Source: an uncultured bacterium (GTDB lineage Bacteria; Patescibacteriota; Saccharimonadia; Saccharimonadales; Saccharimonadaceae). Taken from it: a stretch of 64,000 nucleotides of DNA. Every line of letters starts with the position of its first letter. Position 1 is the stretch's first letter. Made by a program: the position numbers and the translations under genes. Positions 33,950-42,534 of the stretch are shown here, piece after piece. The stretch is from the NCBI GenBank assembly GCA_903952435.1, contig CAJBFN010000002.1, forward strand, positions 81,507 through 145,506. Reading direction: 5' to 3'. The notes beneath the pieces were generated by a model, which searched no databases, was not told the origin of the DNA, and worked only from the letters and a program-made list of their open reading frames with translations.

Positions 33950-36631
33950 TTAGTGCTTGATTTGTAGTGAGTTATCGTCACTACTGCCCTGTTTTTGAGC
34001 TGTTGGTTGGCTGCTTTGATCTTGTGGTGCATTGGTTTTTCGTTTGCGGTTTCGTTTACGTTTTGGCCTTGGAGCATCATCTGATTTTAAATCTGTTGTA
34101 ATAGGGGCGGGAACTACGGCAGTGTGCCCTACTGCCTTTATGACAGTATTATTTATTGGTTTAATGCCTTCGGGCCAATTCATTGCTGGGCGGGCGGTAG
34201 CGGGCTTCTGAAGGCTTTCTGGTGGTCTGATGGCCTCGGATATCTCTTCCTCTATTTCGGCACGAGGGCGGCTGTAATTGCGGCGAGTATTCTCGATAAT
34301 TTTACCAGTGTTATCAATCTGTGGTTTTGGTAATGTCAAAGTTGTAGCATTAAAAGCTGGTGATTTTTCGCCTTTGATTACCATATTAATAACAAAATTA
34401 CGATTATGCATTTGCAATAAATCATTAGGTTCGAATTCTGGCTCAAACTGTTTAGATAAGATCGGTGCGTCATCAGCTGAGACTCGGAAACAAACCATTG
34501 TGCCGACGTTACCAAATACTGCATCGCGGACATTTTCGCTCATCTGGCTGATATATTGGTTTGCTACAGTTAAGTTTAGGCCATATTTGCGCGCCTCGGA
34601 CAAGATGGTCGCAAATGAGTCGGTGGCAAAGTTTTGAAATTCGTCTACATATAAATAGAATGGCCTGCGATCCTCAACGCGCTCAATATCACTTCGGCTC
34701 ATGGATGCTAGTTGTATTTTGGTGACGATAAAGGCGCCAAGGATTGAAGCGTTGTCTTCGCCAATTAGGCCTTTTGACAAATTAACTATCAAGATTTTGC
34801 CCTGATCCATAATCTCGCGGATATTAAAGGTGGATTTTGGCTGACCAATAATATTACGGATAATTGGGTTGGCCGTAAAGGCACCGACTTTATTTAGGAC
34901 TGGCGAAATCGCCTCGGCGACGAACTTATCATTCCAGGTTGCAAACTCATTTTTCCAGAAATTTAAGACGACCGTATCTTGGCAGTAGCCTAGTGTTTCT
35001 TGGCGAAATTTTTTATCTGTTAACATACGGGTTATATCAAGCATTGTTGTACTTGGACGGTCTAGTAGTGCAAGAATTGTATAGCGCAAGATATATTCTA
35101 GGCGTGGTCCCCAGCTTTCACCGAACATGCGCTTTAAAACACCAATAACCTCAGAGCTGATATTGGTTTTTTGGTTAGGATTAGTTACCTCTAATGGGTT
35201 AAAGCCTAGAGGATAAGCTGTATCTGCTGGGTTGAAATATACTACGTCGCTTAAACGACTGCCTGGTATAAAGCGCATGTTATTAACGGCAAAATCTCCG
35301 TGTGGGTCGATTATCGCGTAACCGTGACCATGGAAAATATCGCTAAGGGCGAATAATTCTAGCAAACCACTTTTGCCGGCGCCAGTTTGACCAATAATAT
35401 AAACATGCCTTGATCGGTCTGATCGCAACATGCCGAATTGGTGGTTTATGCCGCGGAAATTGGTCATGCCAAAGGCGCTAATATTTTCGTCAATCGCGCT
35501 ATTACCAGTAATTATTGGTAATTTTGATGGTGGTTCAGCTGTCTTACTGCTAGCCCATACTACATTTGGAGTCTCGACGTTAGTATGTGGCAAGTGAAAT
35601 ACACTAGCCAGCTCTTCGATATTAAGTATAAAACCTTCTTTTTTGCCAAAGTGTCGTGATCGGTAGCCAAATATATCTTCTTTTTTAAAACTAGCGGCTG
35701 ACATTTTGAATCCATTAAGGTTGGTGCTGTTAAACTGTTTGAATGTGCCAACAATTGCTTGCATTCTTAAACGAGCGTTAACAGTGCTCTCCCCTAGATA
35801 GACTAAGCGGATTTTAACTTTATAACCAAGTTTTGTGGCCTTTTTTTCAGCTTCGGATATTCGGGTTTTGTCTCGTTCGCTAACTTCTTTGACGGCGCTG
35901 CCTGATTTACTATCATCTGGCGGAACCCACAAAGCTTTTACTATTTGGCCCAGCCAAGATAGACTTTCTCCGTTAATTAATCCTGAAGATTTACCTTTTT
36001 TAATACTTTTTATCCAATTGTCGGAGTCTTTGTGCCAGCTGTCGGCTACTGGACGGGCTAAAATTTGAATCCAGACCTCTTCGCCGGTTGTCTCAAGCTT
36101 AGCTAAGGCGCCAGTCACGCCGGCTAGTGGGTCAACCTCGAAGTTTTGAAATGTTTTTATTGGCAACATTTCACTGGCAGACAATGTAATTTCGGATGAA
36201 TAAACAACTGTATGTTCGCGTTCATGATTTACATAATCTTCCTCGGCTTTTCGAATTTGAACTGTTGGATATTGAGAGTATATTTGCCCCTCAACAAAGC
36301 TGCGCAGGGCTTTTGGTACCCAGACATAAAAACGAATCTGACCATTTACAGATGCAATCTCAAGACTTAAATGTTCTTGAACGCCACTATTTAAAATTAA
36401 TTCTTCTTTGTCTCGTAATATTCCATGAAGACTGGCAAATAATTGTTCGGCTGCTAGCTCACTTTTATCGTTAGCTTTTGGGATCTCAAGAATTAATAGG
36501 TCGCTATCAAAATTAGCCAATTCTTCAACGCTTTTATTATTACGCCAAGTTAAAAAAGCCAGGACGGCCACGACCGGCAACCATACATACCACTGCAGTA
36601 AGAAGCTAATAATAGATAAGAATATACCCAT
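33950..36631 (-). CDS. Membrane-anchored VirD4/TraG-like (FtsK-HerA superfamily) ATPase
   Basis: An 893-residue protein. One N-terminal membrane helix (IISFLLQWYVWLPVVAVLAFLTW, 6-28), a ~370-residue domain facing the cytoplasm, then a RecA-type motor: Walker A GQTGAGKSGLLELFAL near 413, YAIIDPHGDFAVNN, Walker B RPFYLYVDEFQNFATDSF near 660, and the downstream GLNLTVANQYISQM sensor typical of coupling proteins. The C-terminal ~110 residues are Pro/Lys-rich and end in RPKRKRNRKRKTN. Such ATPases pump DNA or proteins in type IV secretion. No other conjugation gene is nearby, and the protein is common as a chromosomal gene in Saccharibacteria-like genomes (from memory). DNA translocation or uptake is an inference. 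Confidence 0.8.
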   Translation of the reverse strand: MGIFLSIISFLLQWYVWLPVVAVLAFLTWRNNKSVEELANFDSDLLILEIPKANDKSELAAEQLFASLHGILRDKEELILNSGVQEHLSLEIASVNGQIRFYVWVPKALRSFVEGQIYSQYPTVQIRKAEEDYVNHEREHTVVYSSEITLSASEMLPIKTFQNFEVDPLAGVTGALAKLETTGEEVWIQILARPVADSWHKDSDNWIKSIKKGKSSGLINGESLSWLGQIVKALWVPPDDSKSGSAVKEVSERDKTRISEAEKKATKLGYKVKIRLVYLGESTVNARLRMQAIVGTFKQFNSTNLNGFKMSAASFKKEDIFGYRSRHFGKKEGFILNIEELASVFHLPHTNVETPNVVWASSKTAEPPSKLPIITGNSAIDENISAFGMTNFRGINHQFGMLRSDRSRHVYIIGQTGAGKSGLLELFALSDIFHGHGYAIIDPHGDFAVNNMRFIPGSRLSDVVYFNPADTAYPLGFNPLEVTNPNQKTNISSEVIGVLKRMFGESWGPRLEYILRYTILALLDRPSTTMLDITRMLTDKKFRQETLGYCQDTVVLNFWKNEFATWNDKFVAEAISPVLNKVGAFTANPIIRNIIGQPKSTFNIREIMDQGKILIVNLSKGLIGEDNASILGAFIVTKIQLASMSRSDIERVEDRRPFYLYVDEFQNFATDSFATILSEARKYGLNLTVANQYISQMSENVRDAVFGNVGTMVCFRVSADDAPILSKQFEPEFEPNDLLQMHNRNFVINMVIKGEKSPAFNATTLTLPKPQIDNTGKIIENTRRNYSRPRAEIEEEISEAIRPPESLQKPATARPAMNWPEGIKPINNTVIKAVGHTAVVPAPITTDLKSDDAPRPKRKRNRKRKTNAPQDQSSQPTAQKQGSSDDNSLQIKH

Positions 36632-36675
36632 GGTTTACTTCCTTATTGTCTCACTTCAGAGTAAAATTGACAATG

Positions 36676-37731
36676 TTAGTTTGATGTTGGTTCAAAGATG
36701 TATGTAGCTTTAGCGACACGCTTAAATTGCGGCTTACTTTGAAGATTTAGTAATATAGTAGTCTCTTTAACTTGGCGACTGGCAAGTACACGTTTAACGA
36801 TTTCATCACGGTGTAATGGTTCAGAAGAATTTTTAAGAACGTCGGCAATAATATCCGATACAGTGCCACGGTTAAATCCCCAGCTACTTAATGCATAGAT
36901 TCCGCGGCCGATTAGGACAAAGCGAGAATCTTTGATTAATTCATTGTGTATTGCCTGGGTTGTAACATCTTTGCGTTTAAAGCTACTATCTTTTATCGAT
37001 CCAGCTATTTCGCTAAAGTGCATTGGTTTCTCATTTTCGGTTAAGATAACAAAGATTTTATCGCGAATATTTTTTGGATTAACAGTCGGCCATTTCAATA
37101 ATCCCCAACTGTCTTTTAGATGAGCTAATGATTTTGAGACGCTAGCTAGGCCGCGAACATAATTTGGATGTTCGTAAGATAATTTCTCGTGTAGTTGTTC
37201 TACGGTTAGTGGCTCGCCATGTTTTTTAATTACATCAACGATTACATCAACTTGGCCGCGTATTTTCTTTTCATCGCCATATTCACGAATACCAACACTA
37301 TGGTGATAACTGTCGTTTTCTTCAACAACGGTCAAATTTGGCGATAAGGCTGCAACAAAAGCGACGTGGGCGCGTTCGCGTTGGTCGCTGGTTTTTTTCA
37401 ATAAATCATCAGCTAGATCTTGAACTCGGGCTGTTCGGCCAAGGTCGGTTAGATTACGAATAATAATTTTTTCAATATTTGATACAGATTGGATTTTGCC
37501 ATTTTCGGCCGCCATTTTTAGACGAATAAGAATAGCCTTTTCAAGCTGTCTGACGCGTTCACGGGTGATGCCTAATAGCTCGCCAATTTGCTCTAGAGTT
37601 TCGCGTCGGTCATATAAACCAAAGCGACGAGTTATGATTTCTCGTTCTCGTTCTTGGTCGATAGTAGATAGTATCTCGTTGACACTATTTTTTAAGTCGA
37701 TTTTTGGTTCGCTATTTGATGGGTTATTCAT
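36676..37731 (-). CDS. Sigma-70 region 4-like HTH fused to HARE-HTH winged domains
   Basis: A 351-residue DNA-binding protein. Residues ~22-75 (IDQEREREIITRRFGLYDRRETLEQIGELLGITRERVRQLEKAILIRLK) are an excellent sigma-70 region 4.2, the -35-binding helix-turn-helix. No region 2 or 3 is present, so it cannot act alone as a sigma factor. Residues ~155-345 contain two to three winged-helix units (HGEPLTVEQLHEKL, NEKPMHFSEIAGSI, SSEPLHRDEIVKRV) of the HARE-HTH/RpoE-delta type. It may modulate RNA polymerase. It lies 44 bases upstream of the ATPase gene on the same strand. Confidence 0.8.
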   Translation of the reverse strand: MNNPSNSEPKIDLKNSVNEILSTIDQEREREIITRRFGLYDRRETLEQIGELLGITRERVRQLEKAILIRLKMAAENGKIQSVSNIEKIIIRNLTDLGRTARVQDLADDLLKKTSDQRERAHVAFVAALSPNLTVVEENDSYHHSVGIREYGDEKKIRGQVDVIVDVIKKHGEPLTVEQLHEKLSYEHPNYVRGLASVSKSLAHLKDSWGLLKWPTVNPKNIRDKIFVILTENEKPMHFSEIAGSIKDSSFKRKDVTTQAIHNELIKDSRFVLIGRGIYALSSWGFNRGTVSDIIADVLKNSSEPLHRDEIVKRVLASRQVKETTILLNLQSKPQFKRVAKATYIFEPTSN

Positions 37732-37888
37732 AAATTAGTCTTTCCTTCTGACCACCTCAGAGTTAACTTTATATTTTAAATATATCTATATTGTAAAAGA
37801 TTGTTTTTATTATGTCAAGTATCTCGTATACTCAATTCATTATACCATCAAATAGACACTGTATGTAAATAGTGTTGTAGGGCTTTTA

Positions 37889-40336
37889 TTATTTCTTCTT
37901 TGTTGTACGGCTTTTTTTTGTAGTTTTTCGTACAATACGGCGTTTTTTGCCTGCGGGTGCGTCTTTTAATAATTCTTTGGCCTTTTCATGGCTGATTTCA
38001 TCTGTTGTTAGATCTTTTGGTAGTTTAACGTTTTTGCTGCCGTCGGTTATATAAATACCAAAACGACCCTTTAAAATCTTAATTCCATCACCAAAATCGG
38101 CGATATTTTTTTCAGCTTCACTTTTTAATTTATTGGCATACATTTCAAGCGATTCGCTAAGTGTAATTGTGTGTGGGTCTAGCGGTTTTATACTGACAAA
38201 TAGTTTATCAATCTGAATATATGGTCCAAAACGACCAATATTAGCCTTTATTGGTATACCTTCGGGGGTATTACCGACGATTCTTGGCAAGCTAAAGGCT
38301 TGCAGGGCCTCGGCAAGCGTTACATTGTCAATTTTACGACCGGCTGGCATTGGGGCAAACTGTGGCTTATCTTCGTCTTTGTCTCCACTGCCTAGCTGTA
38401 ACATTGGCCCAAAACGGCCAAATCGGGCCAAAATTGGCTTGCCTGTCTTTGGGTCAACGCCTATTTCACGGGCCTGCGAAACTGTGCTGCGGTCGATTCC
38501 ACCAGATTGCTCGATTAATTTATGGAAAGGTATATAAAATCCGTCTAGCATTGTATTGCGCGCCAAAGCCCCAGTTGCTATCTTGTCAAAGCCGGTTTCA
38601 ACTTTGGCTGTAAAGCCGTAATCAACGATTTTATCAAAGTGATTCATTAAAAAGTCGCTAACTACTTCGCCAGCGGCGGTTGGGACAAGTTTACCTCGGT
38701 CGGCACCGGTTTTTTCGGTCATTATTTCGCGGTTTATCTGATTTTTAGATAAGTTCAAGGTGATGACATCGCGCGGATTGCCTTCGCCCTCGCCTTTTTC
38801 AGCGTAGCCACGGACTTGGACGGTGTTAATGATGGTTGCATAGGTTGACGGTCGGCCAATGCCTAATTCTTCAAGCTTTTTGACCAAGCTACCTTCACTG
38901 TATCTGGCTGGTGGGCGGGCAAATACTTGGCGAGCGTTGGCTGATTCTAGGTTAAGATCGTCTCCTGTTGAGACTGCGGGCAAAATTTCAGCGTCTTTTT
39001 TGCCGGCGCCATAGACTTTTAAAAATCCGTCAAAGATGATTACTTCGCCTTTGGCTTCAAAAACTAGATCGCTTGCTCGTTTGCTACCCCGCAAAGCAGG
39101 CTTCGCGCCGGGTTCGAACAAGGGTCCCGACGCCTTGTCGAACTCTGGCTGCAGATTGCTTTGCAAAGTAGCAACCTTGCCGTTCGCATCTGATATATCG
39201 ATAGTTATAACGGTTTTTTCTAATTTAGCCGGAGACATCTGGCTGGCAAGGGTGCGGCGGCGAATAAGATCGTATAATTTTTGCTCGTAGCCATTGCTGC
39301 TGGCGTTTTCTAGTGACATATCTGTTGGGCGGATAGCTTCGTGAGCTTCTTGGGCGCTGGCACTTTTGGTTTTAAAATTTCGAACTTGGCTATAATTGTC
39401 GCCAAATTTACCCTTAATATATTCGGTGGCGGCGGCGATAGCTTGGGCGCTTAATGTGGTCGAGTCGGTTCGCATATAGGTAATCTTACCGTCTTGGTAT
39501 AATTTTTGGGCGCTAGACATCGTTGATTTAATACTAAAGCCTAATTTACTGTTGGCTTCTTGTTGCAAGGTGCTGGTTGTAAATGGCACGCCGGGATTTC
39601 GAGTTGTTGGGCTGGTTGTGACATTTGAAACTGTAAATTTAGCGTTTAGTAAGCTTTCTAGAAATTTTTGAGCTTCTGTCTCGGTTTCAAATCGATTTGG
39701 CAACTCGGCCTTGATTATATCTTTACCGTGAGTGAACTCGGCGACAACTTTAAATGTAAATGATCCATTAAAGCCATCAATTTCGCGCTCGCGTTCGACT
39801 AATAATCTAACAGCTGGTGATTGCACGCGGCCGGCAGATTTACCACCAGGGACTTTACGCCAAACAACTGGCGACAATTCAAAACCAACAAGTCGGTCCA
39901 GAATTTGTCGGGCTTGTTGAGCGGCAACCAGATCCATGTCAATTGTGCGCGGGTTTTTAACAGCCTCTTCGATAGCGGTTTTTGTGATTTCGTGAAATAC
40001 GATACGTTTGGTTTTTTTGATATCTAATTTCAAGACTTCACAAAGATGCCAGGCAATTGCCTCTCCTTCGCGGTCTTCATCGGTTGCTAGCCAGACTGTT
40101 TCAGCTTCAATAACGGCTTTTTTAAGCCCGACAATGATTTTTTTCTTTTCAGGATCGACTTCGTAGATTGTCTTATAACCGTTTTTGACATCGATTGATT
40201 CGGCGCCGCCCTTAACTTTTTTTGCGATTCCACGGATATGTCCGACGCTAGATAACACCTTAAAGTCACTGCCGAGATACTTCTCGATAGTTTTAGCTTT
40301 GGCTGGTGACTCGACGATTACTAGATTCTTGCTCAT
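37889..40336 (-). CDS. topA: DNA topoisomerase I, with an in-frame palindromic-element insertion
   Basis: Type IA topoisomerase that relaxes negative supercoils. The TOPRIM domain opens the protein (KNLVIVESPAKAKTIEKYLG, ATDEDREGEAIAWHL), the active tyrosine is in GKITYMRTDS near residue 286, and RPPARYSEGSLVKKLEELGIGRPSTYA is conserved. Instead of Cys4 zinc fingers the C-terminus has three GRFG repeats (ARFGRFGPMLQLG, GRFGPYIQI, GRFGIYITDG) and a basic tail. Residues ~388-418 are an extra segment encoded by a palindromic repeat (39080-39174) that interrupts the otherwise normal run from DANGKVA to FEAKGEVIIFDGFLKVY. Start: ATG 40336 is preferred to the tracked TTG at 40342. Confidence 0.95.
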   Translation of the reverse strand: MSKNLVIVESPAKAKTIEKYLGSDFKVLSSVGHIRGIAKKVKGGAESIDVKNGYKTIYEVDPEKKKIIVGLKKAVIEAETVWLATDEDREGEAIAWHLCEVLKLDIKKTKRIVFHEITKTAIEEAVKNPRTIDMDLVAAQQARQILDRLVGFELSPVVWRKVPGGKSAGRVQSPAVRLLVEREREIDGFNGSFTFKVVAEFTHGKDIIKAELPNRFETETEAQKFLESLLNAKFTVSNVTTSPTTRNPGVPFTTSTLQQEANSKLGFSIKSTMSSAQKLYQDGKITYMRTDSTTLSAQAIAAATEYIKGKFGDNYSQVRNFKTKSASAQEAHEAIRPTDMSLENASSNGYEQKLYDLIRRRTLASQMSPAKLEKTVITIDISDANGKVATLQSNLQPEFDKASGPLFEPGAKPALRGSKRASDLVFEAKGEVIIFDGFLKVYGAGKKDAEILPAVSTGDDLNLESANARQVFARPPARYSEGSLVKKLEELGIGRPSTYATIINTVQVRGYAEKGEGEGNPRDVITLNLSKNQINREIMTEKTGADRGKLVPTAAGEVVSDFLMNHFDKIVDYGFTAKVETGFDKIATGALARNTMLDGFYIPFHKLIEQSGGIDRSTVSQAREIGVDPKTGKPILARFGRFGPMLQLGSGDKDEDKPQFAPMPAGRKIDNVTLAEALQAFSLPRIVGNTPEGIPIKANIGRFGPYIQIDKLFVSIKPLDPHTITLSESLEMYANKLKSEAEKNIADFGDGIKILKGRFGIYITDGSKNVKLPKDLTTDEISHEKAKELLKDAPAGKKRRIVRKTTKKSRTTKKK
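39080..39174. repeat. Palindromic repeat element inserted in frame in topA
   Basis: About 95 bases with arms TTGCTACCCCGCAAAGCA and TGCTTTGCAAAGTAGCAA (15 of 18 complementary) and an inner palindrome GTTCGA..TCGAAC around CAAGG..CCTTG. Core related to the intergenic copy at 22008-22112. Translated on the minus strand it reads LQSNLQPEFDKASGPLFEP and leaves the topA frame open. The two copies share about 17 of 26 residues in this frame. Confidence 0.78.
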
Positions 40337-40408
40337 AGACAATGCCCTATACTACGCAATTTGTTTTGTTTTGTAAACAAGCATTTTGTAGATTATTCAA
40401 AATGCTAA

Positions 40409-40417
40409 TGCTATAAT
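40409..40417 (+). promoter_or_regulatory. Extended -10 element of the pilin gene, leaderless spacing
   Basis: TGCTATAAT ends 6 bases before the ATG at 40424. The transcript should start at or next to the start codon. Confidence 0.6.
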
Positions 40418-40423
40418 TAACTC

Positions 40424-41221
40424 ATGTATAAGATAGGAACAAAAGGGTTTACAATAGTTGAACTATTGGTAGTGATAGTTGTTATTGGTATCCTTGCTGC
40501 TGTGACAATTGTGTCTTATAACGGCATTACCCAAAAAGCCAGTTTAGCTGTTATTCAATTTGATTTAGATAATGCATATAAAAGATTAGAGATGTATAAA
40601 GTTCAAAATAGTTCTTATCCTACAGAAATCGATGCTACTTATTGTCCTAAGTCACCAGTGCCTGATACTAATAACTGTTTAAAGTTCAGTCAAGGTATGG
40701 TGTTTACTGGCTATATTGGTAACATGTCTTCATTTGGGTTATCCGTCACAAAAGATTCAAAGGTTTATAGCATTACTCAGAAAGGTGCAGTGTTATCTAG
40801 TGGCATAAATCTGTTGCCTAATAGCCAAAATTTAAAAACAGTACCTAATCAAGTGGGTATGGGTACCGCGGAAAAGAAGACAGACGAAACTATACCATAC
40901 TGGAGAGTTACTGCGACTTCATCTGTATCGACTTATGACAATAATACGACTGCATTAGCTTTAACGCCTGGTGTGGCCTACACGATAAGTTGTGAAGTAA
41001 GAGTGCCTACGGCCGGGAGTGTTAGTTTTTGGAATAATAGGGGTATTAACACTGGTATACCGGCTAATACTTGGACAAAAATTTATTTTACTTTTACCTA
41101 TACTTCGGGATATAGGATAGGGGGCAATAATTACAGCGGAATTCAATTAGATTATAGAAATTGGAAAATTGAAACAGGCAGTATAGCTACTGATTGGACG
41201 CCAGCCCCAAGCGATCTCTAG
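40424..41221 (+). CDS. Type IV pilin-like protein with a C-terminal carbohydrate-binding-like domain
   Basis: A 265-residue prepilin. The class III signal is KGFTIVELLVVIVVIGILAAVT with the cleavage Gly before FTIVE (residue 8) and Glu5 of the mature protein, followed by the standard pilin helix. Residues ~45-90 include two Cys (YCPKSP, NNCLKF) for a disulfide. From ~125 on there is a beta-rich domain (PNSQNLKT, YWRVTATSSVSTYDNNTTALALTPGVAYTISCEVRV, IQLDYRNWKIETGSIATDW) resembling carbohydrate-binding/tail-fibre modules. Nearly the same pilin stalk is used at 52347 with another C-terminal domain. Likely a minor or tip pilin for attachment (inference). Its stop overlaps the dprA stop. Confidence 0.85.
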   Translation: MYKIGTKGFTIVELLVVIVVIGILAAVTIVSYNGITQKASLAVIQFDLDNAYKRLEMYKVQNSSYPTEIDATYCPKSPVPDTNNCLKFSQGMVFTGYIGNMSSFGLSVTKDSKVYSITQKGAVLSSGINLLPNSQNLKTVPNQVGMGTAEKKTDETIPYWRVTATSSVSTYDNNTTALALTPGVAYTISCEVRVPTAGSVSFWNNRGINTGIPANTWTKIYFTFTYTSGYRIGGNNYSGIQLDYRNWKIETGSIATDWTPAPSDL

Positions 41222-42102
41222 CGCAAGGTCCACTGATTACCACCAAGGGCGCGAATTACGCCATTTATTTCCATTAATGTCATAGTTTGAGAAAATTCGC
41301 TGATTTCGGCGTCTGATTGAGTTTGCAAATCATCTCCATCACGGACTCCGGATTGTAATAATTTTATAATCTTAGTTTCTAGTGCATTGGCGCCCAGCGG
41401 TAATAGTGATTGGCCTTGCAACAGGTCTGGCGCAATAATTTCTAGTACATCTTCAGCGCAAGTTATTGGCGTTGCGCCTTGTTTGATTAATTTATTGCAG
41501 CCAGCTGATAATGGACTAGTTATGTTACCAGGCACTACAAATACTTCCCGTCCCTGATCTAGAGCGTGCGCAGCAGTTGACATCGTTCCACTGCGAATTG
41601 CTGCCTCGGTTATTATAATCGCATCGGATAATCCACTGACGATTCGATTGCGCTCGATAAACTGAAAGTCGCGTGCTGCAGTCCCGGGTTCGTAGTCACT
41701 GATAATCGCGCCACCATTTTTTATGATATTGTTTGCCAGCTCTTTATGACTGGCTGGATAAATAATATCCACACCGTTTGCCAAGATCGCTAGTGTTGTG
41801 CCGCCAGCGTCTAGCGCGGCGCGATGAGCGATACCGTCAACTCCTAATGCTAGTCCACTAACGACTATAACTCCTCGTTTTGCCAGGTCATAAGCTATCT
41901 GGTATGTCACTTCTCTGCCATAAGATGTAGGTTTGCGGGTGCCAACAATAGCTACAGTTGGTTGACGAGTTTCGGGCAATTTGCCAATAAAGTATAATCT
42001 TTTAGGCTTAGCTGCAATAGTATCTATAATCTGTAGATATTTATGGCCTAGGGGTGATATTGTATTGATTTTCATGCGTTTTGTGTCCAAATGTGTTGAC
42101 AT
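41218..42102 (-). CDS. dprA: DNA processing protein DprA
   Basis: Loads RecA onto incoming single-stranded DNA in natural transformation. A 294-residue protein with the DprA Rossmann core: VAIVGTRKPTSYGREVTYQIAYDLAKRGVIVVSGLALGVDGIAHRAAL, ILANGVDIIYPASH, GAIISDYEPG, FIERNRIVSGLSDAIIITEAAIRSGTMSTAAHALDQGREVFVVPG. The C-terminal winged helix is short. A type IV pilin gene converges on it (4-base overlap), which fits a DNA-uptake role. The start region overlaps the promoter of the ncRNA on the other strand; ATG at ~42075 (MKINTIS) is an alternative start. Confidence 0.92.
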   Translation of the reverse strand: MSTHLDTKRMKINTISPLGHKYLQIIDTIAAKPKRLYFIGKLPETRQPTVAIVGTRKPTSYGREVTYQIAYDLAKRGVIVVSGLALGVDGIAHRAALDAGGTTLAILANGVDIIYPASHKELANNIIKNGGAIISDYEPGTAARDFQFIERNRIVSGLSDAIIITEAAIRSGTMSTAAHALDQGREVFVVPGNITSPLSAGCNKLIKQGATPITCAEDVLEIIAPDLLQGQSLLPLGANALETKIIKLLQSGVRDGDDLQTQSDAEISEFSQTMTLMEINGVIRALGGNQWTLR

Positions 42103-42124
42103 AAAGTCAAATCTATGCTAATAT
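42096..42124 (+). promoter_or_regulatory. Near-consensus promoter of the ncRNA
   Basis: TTGACA (42096-42101), a 17-base spacer, and TAATAT (42119-42124) preceded by TGC, i.e. both a -35 and an extended -10. Transcription is expected to start near 42131. The -35 lies at the start codon of dprA on the opposite strand. Confidence 0.8.
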
Positions 42125-42130
42125 CAGTCT

Positions 42131-42395
42131 CGATTGGTTACATTGCGAGATTAACCAAAAGCACCTTATACCCCCCTATCCTAACTTATAAGTTAGAGTA
42201 TATGCAATGTGTTTCTAGGGTAGACTACCCTCCATCCCTTTAGACTTTGGTTCGACCAAGCAGCATTGTATATATACTAATCCCTTTAACCGAGCCGGAT
42301 CTGCGAGATTTCGAGATTCCGCGCTTACCCCTTGGGTGGGTTAAAGGGTAAAATACGCCCACAGCGATGCCCACCCTTGCTGCGGGCGTTTTTTA
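42131..42395 (+). ncRNA. Unassigned structured non-coding RNA, about 265 nt
   Basis: Fills most of the gap 42103-42534. It has a near-consensus promoter just upstream and ends in an intrinsic terminator (42356-42394). Visible stems: GGTTA..TAACC at the 5' end; CCTAACTTATAAGTTAG; TTGGT-TCG-ACCAA; and CCCTTTAACC (from ~42283) pairing with GGTTAAAGGG (~42339). No ORF with a ribosome site. It lacks the signature strings of tmRNA, RNase P RNA and the SRP GGAA loop. 6S RNA is possible by size but no single rod-like fold is evident. A housekeeping RNA of a divergent lineage or a novel regulator. Confidence 0.7.
42356..42394 (+). terminator. Intrinsic terminator of the ncRNA
   Basis: CGCCCACAGC pairs with GCTGCGGGCG (one mismatch) around a 13-base loop, followed by TTTTTTATT. 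Confidence 0.85.
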
Positions 42396-42427
42396 TTGGA
42401 TTTTACACGTTAAAAACATAAATACTA

Positions 42428-42456
42428 TTGACAAAACGACACTAAAATGCTATTAT
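42428..42456 (+). promoter_or_regulatory. Near-consensus promoter of the small membrane protein
   Basis: TTGACA (42428-42433), 17-base spacer, TATTAT (42451-42456) preceded by TGC. Same architecture as the ncRNA promoter ~330 bases upstream. Confidence 0.75.
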
Positions 42457-42494
42457 GTTAATTAATCTGATTATAGCAGTAATTGGATTGTAAC

Positions 42495-42522
42495 GATCGG
42501 ACCGAAATGATCGGACCGAAAT
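42495..42522 (+). repeat. Tandem 14-bp direct repeat in the 5' leader
   Basis: GATCGGACCGAAAT occurs twice back to back (42495-42508, 42509-42522), between the promoter and the start of the small membrane protein. Could be an operator or an RNA site; it could also be slippage. Confidence 0.6.
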
Positions 42523-42534
42523 TTAAAATTTAGG

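Noticed and set aside
42131-42395. tmRNA, RNase P RNA or SRP RNA
   Set aside because: No tRNA-like ends with T-arm and CCA, no GGAAAGTCC-type RNase P core and no GGAA loop of SRP helix 8; left as unassigned.
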